DNA of 64,000 nt from Gaiellasilicea sp963730405 (GTDB taxonomy: Bacteria > Actinomycetota > Thermoleophilia > Gaiellales > Gaiellaceae), in contig CAVSRW010000011.1 in the NCBI GenBank assembly GCA_963730405.1, forward strand, positions 124,001 to 188,000. The letters run 5' to 3'. The notes beneath the pieces were generated by a model. The model searched no databases, was not told the DNA's origin, and saw only the letters and a list, made by a program, of their open reading frames with translations. Positions 17,486-25,317 of the stretch are shown in pieces. The translations under genes and the position numbers were made by a program. Each line of letters starts with the position of its first letter. Position 1 is the first letter of the stretch.

Positions 17486-17522
17486 GGGGCCGCGCCGCGG
17501 CCGAGAACGAAAGGAATCGTGG

Positions 17523-18311
17523 ATGGCTGAGTACGTCAAGGTCGAGACCGACGGGCGCGTCGCGATCGTCACCCTCGATCACCCGCCCGTGAACGCGTTG
17601 TCCTCGAAGCTGCTCGAGGAGCTCGAGGAGGAGTACGACCGGCTCGACCGGGACGACGAGGTCCGCGCGATCGTGCTCCGCGGCGAGGGTGAGAAGGCGT
17701 TCGTCGCCGGCGCGGACATCACCGAGTTCCCGGCGATGCGGGAGCAGATCGAGGAGGCGGCCGAGAGCGGCTCGGCGCGCGGGATCCAGAAGCTCGCGGC
17801 GCGGATGGACGCGGGTCGGACGCCGGTCGTCGCCGCGATCCACGGCTACTGCCTCGGCGGCGGGCTCGAGCTCGCGATGGCCTGCGACATCCGGATCGCC
17901 GCAGAGGATTCGCAGCTCGGGCAGCCGGAGATCAAGCTCGGCCTGATCCCCGGCGGGGGCGGCACGCAGCGTCTTCCCCGCCTCGTCGGCCAAGGCCGCG
18001 CGCTCTATCTCAACCTCACCGGCGACCCGATCTCCGGCTCCCAGGCATACGACTGGGGCCTGGTCGAGAAGGCCGTCCCGCGCGCGGAGCTGCTGGACGC
18101 GGCGCTCGAGCTCGCCCGCACCCTCTCGCAGCGCTCGCCGCACGCGATGGGCGTGATCAAGGAGCTCGCGTCCGAGACGCGCGACCTCCCGCTCTCCGAG
18201 GGCATGCGGCGCGAGGCGCAGGGCTTCATCCGCTGCATCGGCAGCGAGGACGGCGCCGAGGGTGTGGTCGCCTTCCTCGAGAAGCGGCAGCCCGAGTTCA
18301 CCGGACGCTAG
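17523..18311 (+). CDS. Enoyl-CoA hydratase/isomerase-family protein (crotonase)
   Basis: A 262-residue crotonase-superfamily enzyme that adds water to trans-2-enoyl-CoA. AGADITEF forms the first part of the CoA/oxyanion site, GYCLGGGLELAMACDIRIA holds the first catalytic Glu, and GQPEIKLGLIPGGGGTQRLPRLVG holds the second Glu and the oxyanion glycine. Both glutamates used by true hydratases are present. ATG at 17523 has AAAGGAA 11 nt upstream; the open frame upstream of it is non-homologous. The stop is directly followed by the quinone reductase ATG at 18312. Confidence 0.93.
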   Translation: MAEYVKVETDGRVAIVTLDHPPVNALSSKLLEELEEEYDRLDRDDEVRAIVLRGEGEKAFVAGADITEFPAMREQIEEAAESGSARGIQKLAARMDAGRTPVVAAIHGYCLGGGLELAMACDIRIAAEDSQLGQPEIKLGLIPGGGGTQRLPRLVGQGRALYLNLTGDPISGSQAYDWGLVEKAVPRAELLDAALELARTLSQRSPHAMGVIKELASETRDLPLSEGMRREAQGFIRCIGSEDGAEGVVAFLEKRQPEFTGR

Positions 18312-19226
18312 ATGCAAGCCGCCGTCCTGCACGAGACGGGGCAGCCCCTCTCCGTGGAGGACGTGCCCGACCCGACCCCCGGCGAGGGCCAGTCGGTGGT
18401 CGACGTGAAGGCCGCAGGGATCAACTTCGCCGACGTCCTGATCAAGAACGGGATGTATCCGCAGCCTCCGCAGCTGCCGACCGTCCTCGGCAGCGAGGTC
18501 GCCGGCGACATCGACGGACGGAGGGTCGTCGCATTCGTCCGGGGCACCGGCGGCGGGTACGCGGAACGCGTCGCCGTCGACGACGAGTGGGTGTTCGACC
18601 TGCCCGCGGGCGCGAGCTACGCCGAAGGGGCTGCGTTCCTGACGACCTACCTGACCGCCTGGATCCCGATGACGCGGCAGGCGCGCATCCATCCCGACTC
18701 GACCGTGCTCGTCACCGCCGCGGCAGGCGGCGTCGGCACGGCGGCGATCCAGGTGGCGGCGTTCTGCGGCGCGACGATCACGGCCGCGGCGGGTTCCGAG
18801 GAGAAGCGCGAGCTGGCACGGAAGCTCGGCGCCCAGCGCGTCGTCACGTACGAGGAGATCGCCGAGCTCGACGACATCGACGTCGCCTTCGACCCCGTCG
18901 GCGGGCCGGTGTTCACCGCCTGCGTGCAGGCGCTGCGCCCGCTCGGCGTCGCGATCGGGATCGGCTTCGCCGGCGGCACCTGGGAGCCGGTCGACCCGGC
19001 CCGGCTCGTCGGGCGCAACGTCGGCGTGCAGGGCTTCTATCTCGGCCGGCTGATGGGCTTCCGGCCCGACCTCGTCCAGCTCGAGGTCGCTGAGCTGCTC
19101 GCGCTCTGGCGCCGCGGGGCGCTGCATCCGGTCGTCGGCGCCGAGTTCCCGCTCGAGCAGGCGAACGAGGCGCTCGACCTGATCGCTTCGCGGCAGTCGA
19201 CGGGCAAGGTCGTCCTTGTTCCCTGA
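18312..19226 (+). CDS. NADPH:quinone oxidoreductase-family (zinc-independent MDR) protein
   Basis: A 304-residue medium-chain reductase. GroES-like N-terminal domain (VVDVKAAGINFADVLIKNGMY, LGSEVAG), then a Rossmann domain with VTAAAGGVGTAAIQVAAFCGA. No structural or catalytic zinc ligands are seen, and AGINFADVLIKNG is the quinone reductase/enoyl reductase signature. Likely NADPH-dependent reduction of a quinone, enone or enoyl thioester. Starts immediately after the hydratase stop and overlaps the next SDR by 11 bp, so it is part of the same operon. Confidence 0.9.
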   Translation: MQAAVLHETGQPLSVEDVPDPTPGEGQSVVDVKAAGINFADVLIKNGMYPQPPQLPTVLGSEVAGDIDGRRVVAFVRGTGGGYAERVAVDDEWVFDLPAGASYAEGAAFLTTYLTAWIPMTRQARIHPDSTVLVTAAAGGVGTAAIQVAAFCGATITAAAGSEEKRELARKLGAQRVVTYEEIAELDDIDVAFDPVGGPVFTACVQALRPLGVAIGIGFAGGTWEPVDPARLVGRNVGVQGFYLGRLMGFRPDLVQLEVAELLALWRRGALHPVVGAEFPLEQANEALDLIASRQSTGKVVLVP

Positions 19227-19893
19227 GACGGCGGTGGTCACGGGTGCGGCCGGCGGAATCGGCGGCGCGCTCGTCGCCGCGCTTCAGGCTGACGGCGCGG
19301 CCGTGCGTGGCCTCGACCTCACGAGCGGCTTCGACGTCGGCGACCCGGAGGCGTGGCTCGAGGTCGCGCCGGCCGACCTGGTCTGCCTGAATGCGGGCGT
19401 CCTGGCGAAGGGCGACGGCACCATCGACGACTACCGGCGCATCCTCTCCGTCAACGTCGACGGCGTCGTCTTCGGCATCCAGGCGCTCGCCCCGCGCATG
19501 CGGGACGGCAGCGCCTTCGTCGTCACCGCCTCGCTGGCCGGGCTGATCCCGATGCCGTCCGACCCGCTCTACGTGCTGACGAAGCACGCCGTCGTCGGCT
19601 ACGCACGCTCGATGGCGGAGGTGCTGGCGCCGCGCGGGATCCGCGTCAACCTCGTCTGCCCCGGGATCGTGCGCACGCCGATGACCGAGCCGGAGCAGGA
19701 GAAGCTCGACGCGTCCGGTTTCCCGCTGATGGAGCCGGAGCAGATCGCGGAGGCCGTCCTCGTGGCGGCGCGGAGTGAGCTGACCGGCCAGGCCTGGGTC
19801 TGCCAGCCCGGACGCGAGCCGACGCTCTTCCGCTTCCCGAACGTCCCCGGCCCGCGCGTCGAGGGCAAGGAAGGGATGGTCCCGAAGCTCTAG
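19216..19893 (+). CDS. SDR-family oxidoreductase
   Basis: A 225-residue short-chain dehydrogenase with TGAAGGIGGALVAAL, LVCLNAGV (variant of NNAG), VTASLAGLIPMPSDPLYVLTKHAV (Ser, Tyr, Lys) and VCPGIVRTPM. The start is taken as TTG at 19216, overlapping the previous gene by 11 bp; a GTG at 19234 would remove the first strand. The substrate is unknown; as the last gene of the operon it probably oxidises or reduces a hydroxyacyl or ketone intermediate. The TAG stop is shared with the convergent ketopantoate reductase-like gene (CTAG at 19890-19893). Confidence 0.87.
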   Translation: MFPETAVVTGAAGGIGGALVAALQADGAAVRGLDLTSGFDVGDPEAWLEVAPADLVCLNAGVLAKGDGTIDDYRRILSVNVDGVVFGIQALAPRMRDGSAFVVTASLAGLIPMPSDPLYVLTKHAVVGYARSMAEVLAPRGIRVNLVCPGIVRTPMTEPEQEKLDASGFPLMEPEQIAEAVLVAARSELTGQAWVCQPGREPTLFRFPNVPGPRVEGKEGMVPKL

Positions 19894-20780
19894 GCGGGCT
19901 CGGGCCGGCCGGCGAGCCGCTGCTCGACGAGGTGCACGAGCTCCGACGTCACAGGCGTCTCGAGCCCGTGCCTGCGGCCCTCGCGCACGATCGGCCCGGC
20001 GATCGCGTCGAGCTCGAGCGGCCGGCCCGCGTCGAAGTCCTTCTGCATCGACGTGCGCATCTCGCCCAGCGGGAACTCGAGCAGCGCCTCGAGCGCCGGG
20101 CCGTCGAGCGTCGCTCCCTCCGCCGCGCCCACGGCGGCCGCCTCGCGGTGGCAGGCGACGAGGCGCGCGCGCCACTCCGCGGCGTCCTGGACCGCGCCGG
20201 CAGGCGCTCCGGCGGCCGTCGTCGTGAGCGCGAGCGGGCCGAGCAGCGCGAGCTTCTCCCACAGCACCGTCGCCTCGTCGGGCCCGAGCTCGACCTGGAG
20301 CCCGGACGCCCGCAGCTCGCCGGCGACCTCCTCGCTTCCGTGGCCGGGGGCGAGGTCGACACGGGCGAACGGCGTCGGCTGCCGCACGACGCCGGGCTCG
20401 ACGCGCTCCGACTCGACCCGGATCGCGGCGGCGAGCACGCGCTCGTAGCTCTCCCGCAGCCGCGCCACATGATCGACGCCGTTCAGCAGCGGCACGACGA
20501 CCGCGCTGCCGACCCGCTCCGGCCGTGCGAGCCCGAGCGCCGCCTCCAGATCCGGCGCCTTCGGCGAGACCCAGACCACGTCGACCTCTCGGTCGAGCTC
20601 GGCGGCGGTCTCGACCTCGGCCTCGAAGTCGCCGAGCACCGCGCTCTCGACGCGGATCCTGCGCGGGTGCCGCGCGAGCGTCTCCGGCCGCAGCAGCAGG
20701 ACGACGTCGCGGCCGGCCCGCGCCAGCGCGCCGCCGAGCAGGCCTCCAACCCCTCCCGCGCCGAGTATCGCGTGCCGCAC
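19890..20780 (-). CDS. Ketopantoate reductase-like protein (ApbA/PanE family)
   Basis: A 296-residue 6-phosphogluconate-dehydrogenase-like NADP-dependent reductase. N-terminal GAGGVGGLLGGALARAG Rossmann loop, VPLLNGVDH, and a C-terminal helical domain with EKLALLGPLALTT (catalytic Lys) and MQKDFDAGRPLELDAIAGPIVREG, the typical PanE C-terminal motif. True PanE reduces 2-dehydropantoate to pantoate, but paralogues outside pantothenate operons are common, so no symbol is given. GTG at 20778-20780 lies 6 nt after TACGAT, an apparent leaderless promoter facing that of the F420 oxidoreductase gene. Confidence 0.87.
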   Translation of the reverse strand: MRHAILGAGGVGGLLGGALARAGRDVVLLLRPETLARHPRRIRVESAVLGDFEAEVETAAELDREVDVVWVSPKAPDLEAALGLARPERVGSAVVVPLLNGVDHVARLRESYERVLAAAIRVESERVEPGVVRQPTPFARVDLAPGHGSEEVAGELRASGLQVELGPDEATVLWEKLALLGPLALTTTAAGAPAGAVQDAAEWRARLVACHREAAAVGAAEGATLDGPALEALLEFPLGEMRTSMQKDFDAGRPLELDAIAGPIVREGRRHGLETPVTSELVHLVEQRLAGRPEPA

Positions 20781-20786
20781 AGCTCG

Positions 20787-20792
20787 ATCGTA
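20787..20792 (-). promoter_or_regulatory. Putative -10 element (TACGAT) for the PanE-like gene
   Basis: TACGAT on the minus strand, then 6 nt, then the GTG start. No Shine-Dalgarno. Confidence 0.4.
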
Positions 20793-20821
20793 GACCCTGC
20801 GATCGTAGTCCCCCGGTCTCG

Positions 20822-20827
20822 TAGGAT
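20822..20827 (+). promoter_or_regulatory. Putative -10 element (TAGGAT) for the F420 oxidoreductase gene
   Basis: TAGGAT followed by 9 nt and ATG at 20837. It lies 30 bp from the opposed -10 element at 20787-20792, so the divergent promoters are back to back. Confidence 0.4.
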
Positions 20828-20836
20828 CGGCGCAGG

Positions 20837-21835
20837 ATGCGACTCGGCATGCAGCTCGGCTACGACGACCCGATCGGCTCGGTGGCGATGGCGCAGGAGG
20901 CCGACCGCCTGGGCTTCGACTCCGTCTGGACCTCGGAGGCCTGGGGCGCGGACGCTGTCACAGTCGCCTCCTGGATCGCCGCGACGACCGAGCAGATCGG
21001 GATCGGCACGGCGATCATGCAGATGCCGGCGCGCACGCCCGCCACGACGGCGATGACCGTCGCCACGCTCGACCAGCTCTCCGGCGGGCGCGTCCTCCTC
21101 GGCCTCGGCACATCCGGCCCACAGGTGGTCGAAGGCTGGCACGGCGTCCCGTGGGGGAAGCCGCTCGGCCGGACGCGCGAGTACGTCGAGATCGTCCGCG
21201 CCGCGCTCCGCCGCGAGACCGTCGAGCACCACGGCGCGCACTACGACATCCCCTACTCCGGCGAGGACGCGACCGGCGTCGGCAAGCCGCTGAAGCTGAT
21301 CCTGAAGCCGCTGCGCCGCGACGTCCCGATCTATCTGGCCGCCATGGGCCCCAAGAACGTCGCCCTGGCCGCGGAGATCGCGGACGGCTGGCTGCCGATC
21401 TTCTTCTCGCCCTACCGTTTTCGCGAGATCCACGGCCCCTCGCTCGCGGACGCGCCGGACGGCTTCCAGGTCGCCCCGCTCTGCCCCGTCCTCGTCGGCG
21501 ACGACGTCCAGCAGTGCCGCGACATGCTGAAGCCGATGCTCGCCCTCTACATCGGCGGCATGGGCGCGAGGGGGAAGAACTTCTACAACTCGCTCACGCA
21601 GCGCTACGGCTACGAGGAGGCGGCGGCCAAGATCCAGGAGCTCTACCTCTCCGGGATGAAGGGAGAGGCGGCGATGACGGTGCCGGACGAGCTGGTCGAC
21701 GAGATCTCGCTCGTCGGTCCGAAGGAGCGGATCGCGGAACGGCTCGAGGCGTGGCGGGAGGCCGGGGTCTCGACGATCCTGATCCAGGCCCGCCAGCGGG
21801 AGGCGCTCACGGTGATGGCGGAGCTGCTGCTGTGA
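20837..21835 (+). CDS. LLM-class F420-dependent oxidoreductase
   Basis: A 332-residue luciferase-like (beta/alpha)8 barrel. MRLGMQLGYDDPIGSVAMAQEADRLGFDSVWTSEAWGADAV is the start typical of the F420-dependent group, with IGIGTAIMQMPARTPATTAMTVATLDQLSGGRVLLGLG and GPKNVALAAEIADGWLP also conserved. Probably transfers hydride between F420 and an unknown substrate; FMN-dependent relatives exist, but fbiC in the window supports F420 use. The stop TGA overlaps the left arm of foldback element copy B. Confidence 0.9.
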   Translation: MRLGMQLGYDDPIGSVAMAQEADRLGFDSVWTSEAWGADAVTVASWIAATTEQIGIGTAIMQMPARTPATTAMTVATLDQLSGGRVLLGLGTSGPQVVEGWHGVPWGKPLGRTREYVEIVRAALRRETVEHHGAHYDIPYSGEDATGVGKPLKLILKPLRRDVPIYLAAMGPKNVALAAEIADGWLPIFFSPYRFREIHGPSLADAPDGFQVAPLCPVLVGDDVQQCRDMLKPMLALYIGGMGARGKNFYNSLTQRYGYEEAAAKIQELYLSGMKGEAAMTVPDELVDEISLVGPKERIAERLEAWREAGVSTILIQARQREALTVMAELLL

Positions 21836-22001
21836 GAGCTTGGCTCACGGCGGAGCTTCGCCGTGCGAGTGCGCTCGGTGACCGCGATGCAAGGACGCAG
21901 GGAGCGCGCGTAGCCGGAGGCTACGGGCGCGACCGAGGACGCCGCAGCGCGCCGCCGAGCGTGCTCGCACGGCTCAAGGCTTCGTCGTGAGCCGAGCTCT
22001 C
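21834..22001. repeat. Foldback element copy B
   Basis: About 168 bp. The core at 21887-21949 holds GCAAGGACGCAGGGAGCG, a perfect 7-bp inner hairpin (CGTAGCC-gga-GGCTACG) and GCGACCGAGGACGCCGCAGC. The arms are private to this copy: left GAGAGCTTGGCTCACGGCG, right (reverse-complemented) GAGAGCTCGGCTCACGACG, continuing with CCGTGCGAG and CGCTCGG in both. The left arm begins within the stop codon of the F420 oxidoreductase, and the right arm contains the first five codons of the kinase-like gene at 21987. Confidence 0.8.
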
Positions 22002-22916
22002 CAGGAGGCGTTCGCGGCGGCGCTCGACGCCCCGGTCGAGCGGGCCGTGCTGCTCGCCGGCGGCGCGTCGAAGGAGGCGTGGGCGGTCGACTCGGACGGG
22101 CGCGAGCTGCTGATCCGCCGGGCGGCCGGCGGCGTCATCCACCAGGCGACGCTGTCGCTCGAGCACGAGTTCGAGGTGCTGCGGGCGGCGCACGAGGCGG
22201 GCGTGAAGGTGCCCGAGCCGATCTCCTACCTCGGCGAGGTCGAGGGGCGCGAGGCATTCGTGATGGAGCGGATCCACGGCGAGACGATCGGCCGGAGGAT
22301 CGTGAAGAGCCCGCCCCCCGGGCTCGACGTCCAGCTCGCGGAGGAGCTGGCGAAGATCCATGCGATCCCGCCCGAGCGGCTTCCCTTCCTCGAGACCGGC
22401 GACGCGGTTGCGCGCTTCTACGACGAGCTCGACTCGGTCGGCGAGCCGCACCCTGCGATCGAGCTGGGGCTGCACTGGGTCAAGGAGCGCCTGCCGACCC
22501 ACCGCGAGCCCGTCGTCGTCCACGGCGACTGGCGGATCGGGAACATCGCAGTGGACGAGAACGGGATCGTCGCCGTGCTCGACTGGGAGTTCTCGCACCT
22601 GGCCGACCCCGTCGAGGACCTCGCGTGGCCGCTCGTCCGCGCCTGGCGCTTCGGCGCCGACGACCGGCATCTCGGCGGCGTCGGCGACCTCGACCGCTAC
22701 CTCGAGCGCTACGCCGAGCTGACGGGGCTCGAGGTCAGCCGCGAGGAGCTGCTCGTCTGGGAGGTCTTCGGCAATGTCAAGTGGGCGACCGGCTGCCTGA
22801 CCCAGTCCCGACGGCATTTCAACGGGCAGGAGCGGAGCGTCGAGCTCGCCGTGCTCGGCCGGCTCGCCGCCGAGATGGAGTACGAGCTGCTGGATCTGAT
22901 CGACCATGCAGCATGA
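21987..22916 (+). CDS. APH-fold phosphotransferase, LvaA/ACAD10-11-kinase-like
   Basis: A 309-residue aminoglycoside-phosphotransferase-fold kinase. AVLLAGGASKEAWAV is the nucleotide loop, LLIRRAAGG has the conserved basic residue after the second strand, FVMERIHGETIGRRIV is the hinge, VVHGDWRIGNIAVDENGIVAVLDWEFSH holds the Brenner HGDxxxxN and DFG-like DWE motifs. This subgroup includes LvaA, which phosphorylates the 4-hydroxyl of 4-hydroxyacyl-CoAs. The following gene is DUF6285 (LvaB-like), overlapping by 11 bp, as in levulinate operons. The GTG start lies inside foldback element copy B. Confidence 0.85.
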   Translation: MSRALQEAFAAALDAPVERAVLLAGGASKEAWAVDSDGRELLIRRAAGGVIHQATLSLEHEFEVLRAAHEAGVKVPEPISYLGEVEGREAFVMERIHGETIGRRIVKSPPPGLDVQLAEELAKIHAIPPERLPFLETGDAVARFYDELDSVGEPHPAIELGLHWVKERLPTHREPVVVHGDWRIGNIAVDENGIVAVLDWEFSHLADPVEDLAWPLVRAWRFGADDRHLGGVGDLDRYLERYAELTGLEVSREELLVWEVFGNVKWATGCLTQSRRHFNGQERSVELAVLGRLAAEMEYELLDLIDHAA

Positions 22917-23211
22917 CCGGCCGACACCACAGGAGCTGGCGGAGGCCGTCCGCGAGTTCCTGCAGGACGAGATCCTCCCGATCCTCGACGACCACCGGCT
23001 CAAGTTCCGGACGCTCGTCGCGATCAACGGGCTCGGGATCGCCGAGCGCGAGCTCTGGGCGACCAGCGCGCCGCGTGAGGAGGACTGGGAGCTGGCGCGG
23101 CGGATCCGCGCCGGCGACGTCCCCGAGAACGCGGTCGCGTTGCTGAAGGAGCAGGTGGCGCAGAAGCTGCGCGTCTCGAACCCCCGCGCCCTCGCGAAGT
23201 ACGAGCAGTAG
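22906..23211 (+). CDS. DUF6285 (LvaB-like) small protein
   Basis: A 101-residue helical protein. TPQELAEAVREFLQDEILP and LKFRTLVAINGLGIAERELW are the hallmarks of DUF6285, found beside APH-fold kinases of 4-hydroxyacid catabolism (LvaB in Pseudomonas levulinate degradation, where it supports LvaA). The ATG overlaps the kinase gene by 11 bp. No catalytic motif is seen; probably an accessory subunit of the kinase. The ACAD10/11-type dehydrogenase that would complete the set is at 9895-11100. Confidence 0.85.
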   Translation: MQHDRPTPQELAEAVREFLQDEILPILDDHRLKFRTLVAINGLGIAERELWATSAPREEDWELARRIRAGDVPENAVALLKEQVAQKLRVSNPRALAKYEQ

Positions 23212-23253
23212 TCGGGGTGTCTTCGTGACGGGCGACGTTCCTGGGGCGACGGC

Positions 23254-24228
23254 ATGAAGCGCGGCCTCGTCTTCGGCAAGTTCCTGCCCCTGCACCGGGG
23301 CCACCAGCTGATGATCGAGACAGCTCTCTCGCAGGTCGACGACCTGACGATCGTCGTCTACGACAGCACGCGCCCGGGCGACGAGCGGATGCCGATCGAG
23401 CTGCGTCTCGCCTGGTTGCGGGAGCTCTACCCGAACGTCGAGAACATCCTCGCGCTCGAAGATCCGCTGGCGACGCACCTGGACACGGACGATCCCGCCT
23501 ACGCCGAGGTCTATGCCGAGGGCGTCACGTTCCTCGGCAGCTTCGACAAGCTCTTCTCCAGCGAGCGAGGCTACGAGCGCTTCGCCGAGCTGATCGGCGC
23601 CGAGCACGTCCTCGTCGACGAGGCGAGGACGCTCGTGCCGACGTCCGGCACCGTCATCCGCTCGGATCCGTACGCCTACCGCGGCTGGCTCGACCCCGTC
23701 GTCTACTCGTCGCTGATCGAGCGGGTCGTCTTCGTCGGCACCGAGTCCACCGGAAAGTCGACGCTGGCGCGGAGGATGGCGGACGAGCTCGACACGCTCT
23801 GGACGCATGAGTTCGGCCGCGAGCTCTGGGAAGCGCAGGGACTGCAGGGGTCGTTCGCCGACTTCCTGAAGATCGCGCGCCGGCAGCGGCAGCGGGAGGA
23901 CGCCGGCGTCCGGCACTCGCGCCGCTTTCTCTTCTGCGACACGAACGCCTGGACGACGCTGCAGTGGTGCCTTCGCGCCTACGGCACCGCCGACGCCCGG
24001 CTGCACGAGCTGGTCGACCGCACCGTGTCCGACTACGTGTGGATCCTCTGCGACAACGACTTCGACTGGGTGCGGGACGGGACGAGGGAGATGGAGGGCC
24101 CGGCGTCCGGAGAGTTCCAGCAGCAGCACATCCGCGACCTCGAGCGGCGTGCAATCTCGTTCGCGGTCGTGAGCGGCCCGCTCGACGAGCGCGTGCAGCA
24201 GGTCAAGGAGACGCTCGGAGTCGCATGA
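23254..24228 (+). CDS. nadR: NadR-like bifunctional NMN adenylyltransferase / ribosylnicotinamide kinase
   Basis: A 324-residue protein without the DNA-binding domain of enteric NadR. N-terminal nucleotidyltransferase domain with GKFLPLHRGHQ (HxGH at 14-17) and a second motif near TSGTVIRSDP. C-terminal P-loop kinase domain with FVGTESTGKST (Walker A 162-170), THEFGRELWEAQG and LFCDTNAWTT. Catalyses NR to NMN and NMN to NAD in salvage. The next gene overlaps by 4 bp. A separate NrtR-like NAD-responsive regulator lies at 50291-50989. Confidence 0.9.
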   Translation: MKRGLVFGKFLPLHRGHQLMIETALSQVDDLTIVVYDSTRPGDERMPIELRLAWLRELYPNVENILALEDPLATHLDTDDPAYAEVYAEGVTFLGSFDKLFSSERGYERFAELIGAEHVLVDEARTLVPTSGTVIRSDPYAYRGWLDPVVYSSLIERVVFVGTESTGKSTLARRMADELDTLWTHEFGRELWEAQGLQGSFADFLKIARRQRQREDAGVRHSRRFLFCDTNAWTTLQWCLRAYGTADARLHELVDRTVSDYVWILCDNDFDWVRDGTREMEGPASGEFQQQHIRDLERRAISFAVVSGPLDERVQQVKETLGVA

Positions 24229-24890
24229 GGCGCCGGCTGATCCTGATGCGGCACGGCGACGTGTCGTACGTCGACGCGGCCGGTGCGCCGGTGAAGCCGG
24301 AGGACGTGCCGCTCACCGCGCGCGGCCGCGAGCAGGCTGCCGCCGCCCGAGAAGCGCTCGCCGGCGTCGACTTCGACCTCGTCGTCGCGAGCGACCTGCC
24401 GCGCACGCTCGAGACCGCGGAGATCGTCGCACCCGGCCACGAAGTCGAGCTGTGGCCGGAGCTCGCGGAGTGGCGGGGCGGCCGGCTCGACGCGATCCCG
24501 CCCGACGAGCTCGAGGCCTCGTTCGTCGGGGCACTGCAGGTGAAGGACGAGGCGCAGCGCTTCCTCGGCGGCGAGTCGCTCGGCGAGGCGCTCGACCGCG
24601 TCCACCCCGCGCTGGAGCGGCTGCTCGCGCTCGACTGGCACACCGCGCTCGCCGTCCTCCACGGCGGCGTCAACCGGATCGTCATCTCGTACGCACTCTC
24701 CGGCGACCGGACGTACTTCGGCACGTTCGAGCAGGCGCCGGCGTGCATCAACGTCCTCGACCTCGGCGACGACGGCTGGATCGTGCGAACGGTGAACTAC
24801 GTGCCCTACGACCCGCTCCATCCCGCCCGCACGACCACGATGGAGCACCTCTGGGAGCAGCTGAAGCCGTTCCTGGACGAGCGCGCGTAG
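24225..24890 (+). CDS. Histidine phosphatase superfamily protein (phosphoglycerate mutase-like)
   Basis: A 221-residue branch-1 histidine phosphatase. LILMRHGDVSY holds the catalytic His (RHG at residues 9-11), VVASDLPRTLETAEIV the second Arg, LPELAEWRGGRLD the acid, and VLHGGVNRIVISYAL the second His. ATG overlaps the nadR stop (ATGA), so it is co-translated with the NAD salvage enzyme and might dephosphorylate a nucleotide or cofactor intermediate. Specificity cannot be deduced. No signal peptide. Confidence 0.9.
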   Translation: MRRRLILMRHGDVSYVDAAGAPVKPEDVPLTARGREQAAAAREALAGVDFDLVVASDLPRTLETAEIVAPGHEVELWPELAEWRGGRLDAIPPDELEASFVGALQVKDEAQRFLGGESLGEALDRVHPALERLLALDWHTALAVLHGGVNRIVISYALSGDRTYFGTFEQAPACINVLDLGDDGWIVRTVNYVPYDPLHPARTTTMEHLWEQLKPFLDERA

Positions 24891-24939
24891 CACCTCGATC
24901 TCGCCCAGATCGGCGCCAGGTCGGGGCGGTCGTCCGCGC

Positions 24940-25317
24940 TCAGGACACGGCGAGCAGGTCCACGACGAAGATCAGCGGCTCGTGCGGCTCGATCAGGCCG
25001 CCGCCGGCGCCGCGCGCGCCGTAGGCCATCGCCGAGGGGATCGTCAGCTTGCGGCGACCGCCGACCTTCATGCCCTGCACGCCCGCGTCCCAGCCGGGGA
25101 TCACCTGCCCCTTCCCGAGCTTGAACTCGAACGGCTGCCCGCGATTCCAGGAGGCGTCGAACTCCTCGCCGGTCGAGAAGGCCACACCGACGTAGTGAAC
25201 CGCGACCTTCTTCCCGCTGGTCGCCTCCTCGCCCTCGCCGACAACGATGTCCTCGATCCCGAGCTCGAAGGGGATGTCGCCCTCGGGCATGTCGATCTCG
25301 GGCCGCTCGGGCGCCAT
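24940..25317 (-). CDS. FKBP-type peptidyl-prolyl cis-trans isomerase
   Basis: A 125-residue single FKBP domain: VVGEGEEATSGKKVAVHYVGVAFSTGEEFDASWNRGQPFEFKLGKGQVIPGWDAGVQGMKVGGRRKLTIPSAMAYGARG, in which the drug/proline pocket residues (Tyr of VHYVG, Asp of FDASW, Phe of FEF, VIPGWD) are all present. No signal peptide, so cytoplasmic. The ATG at 25315-25317 overlaps the thiolase TGA (TGATG), hence coupled. Assists folding; no specific client can be inferred. Confidence 0.94.
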   Translation of the reverse strand: MAPERPEIDMPEGDIPFELGIEDIVVGEGEEATSGKKVAVHYVGVAFSTGEEFDASWNRGQPFEFKLGKGQVIPGWDAGVQGMKVGGRRKLTIPSAMAYGARGAGGGLIEPHEPLIFVVDLLAVS

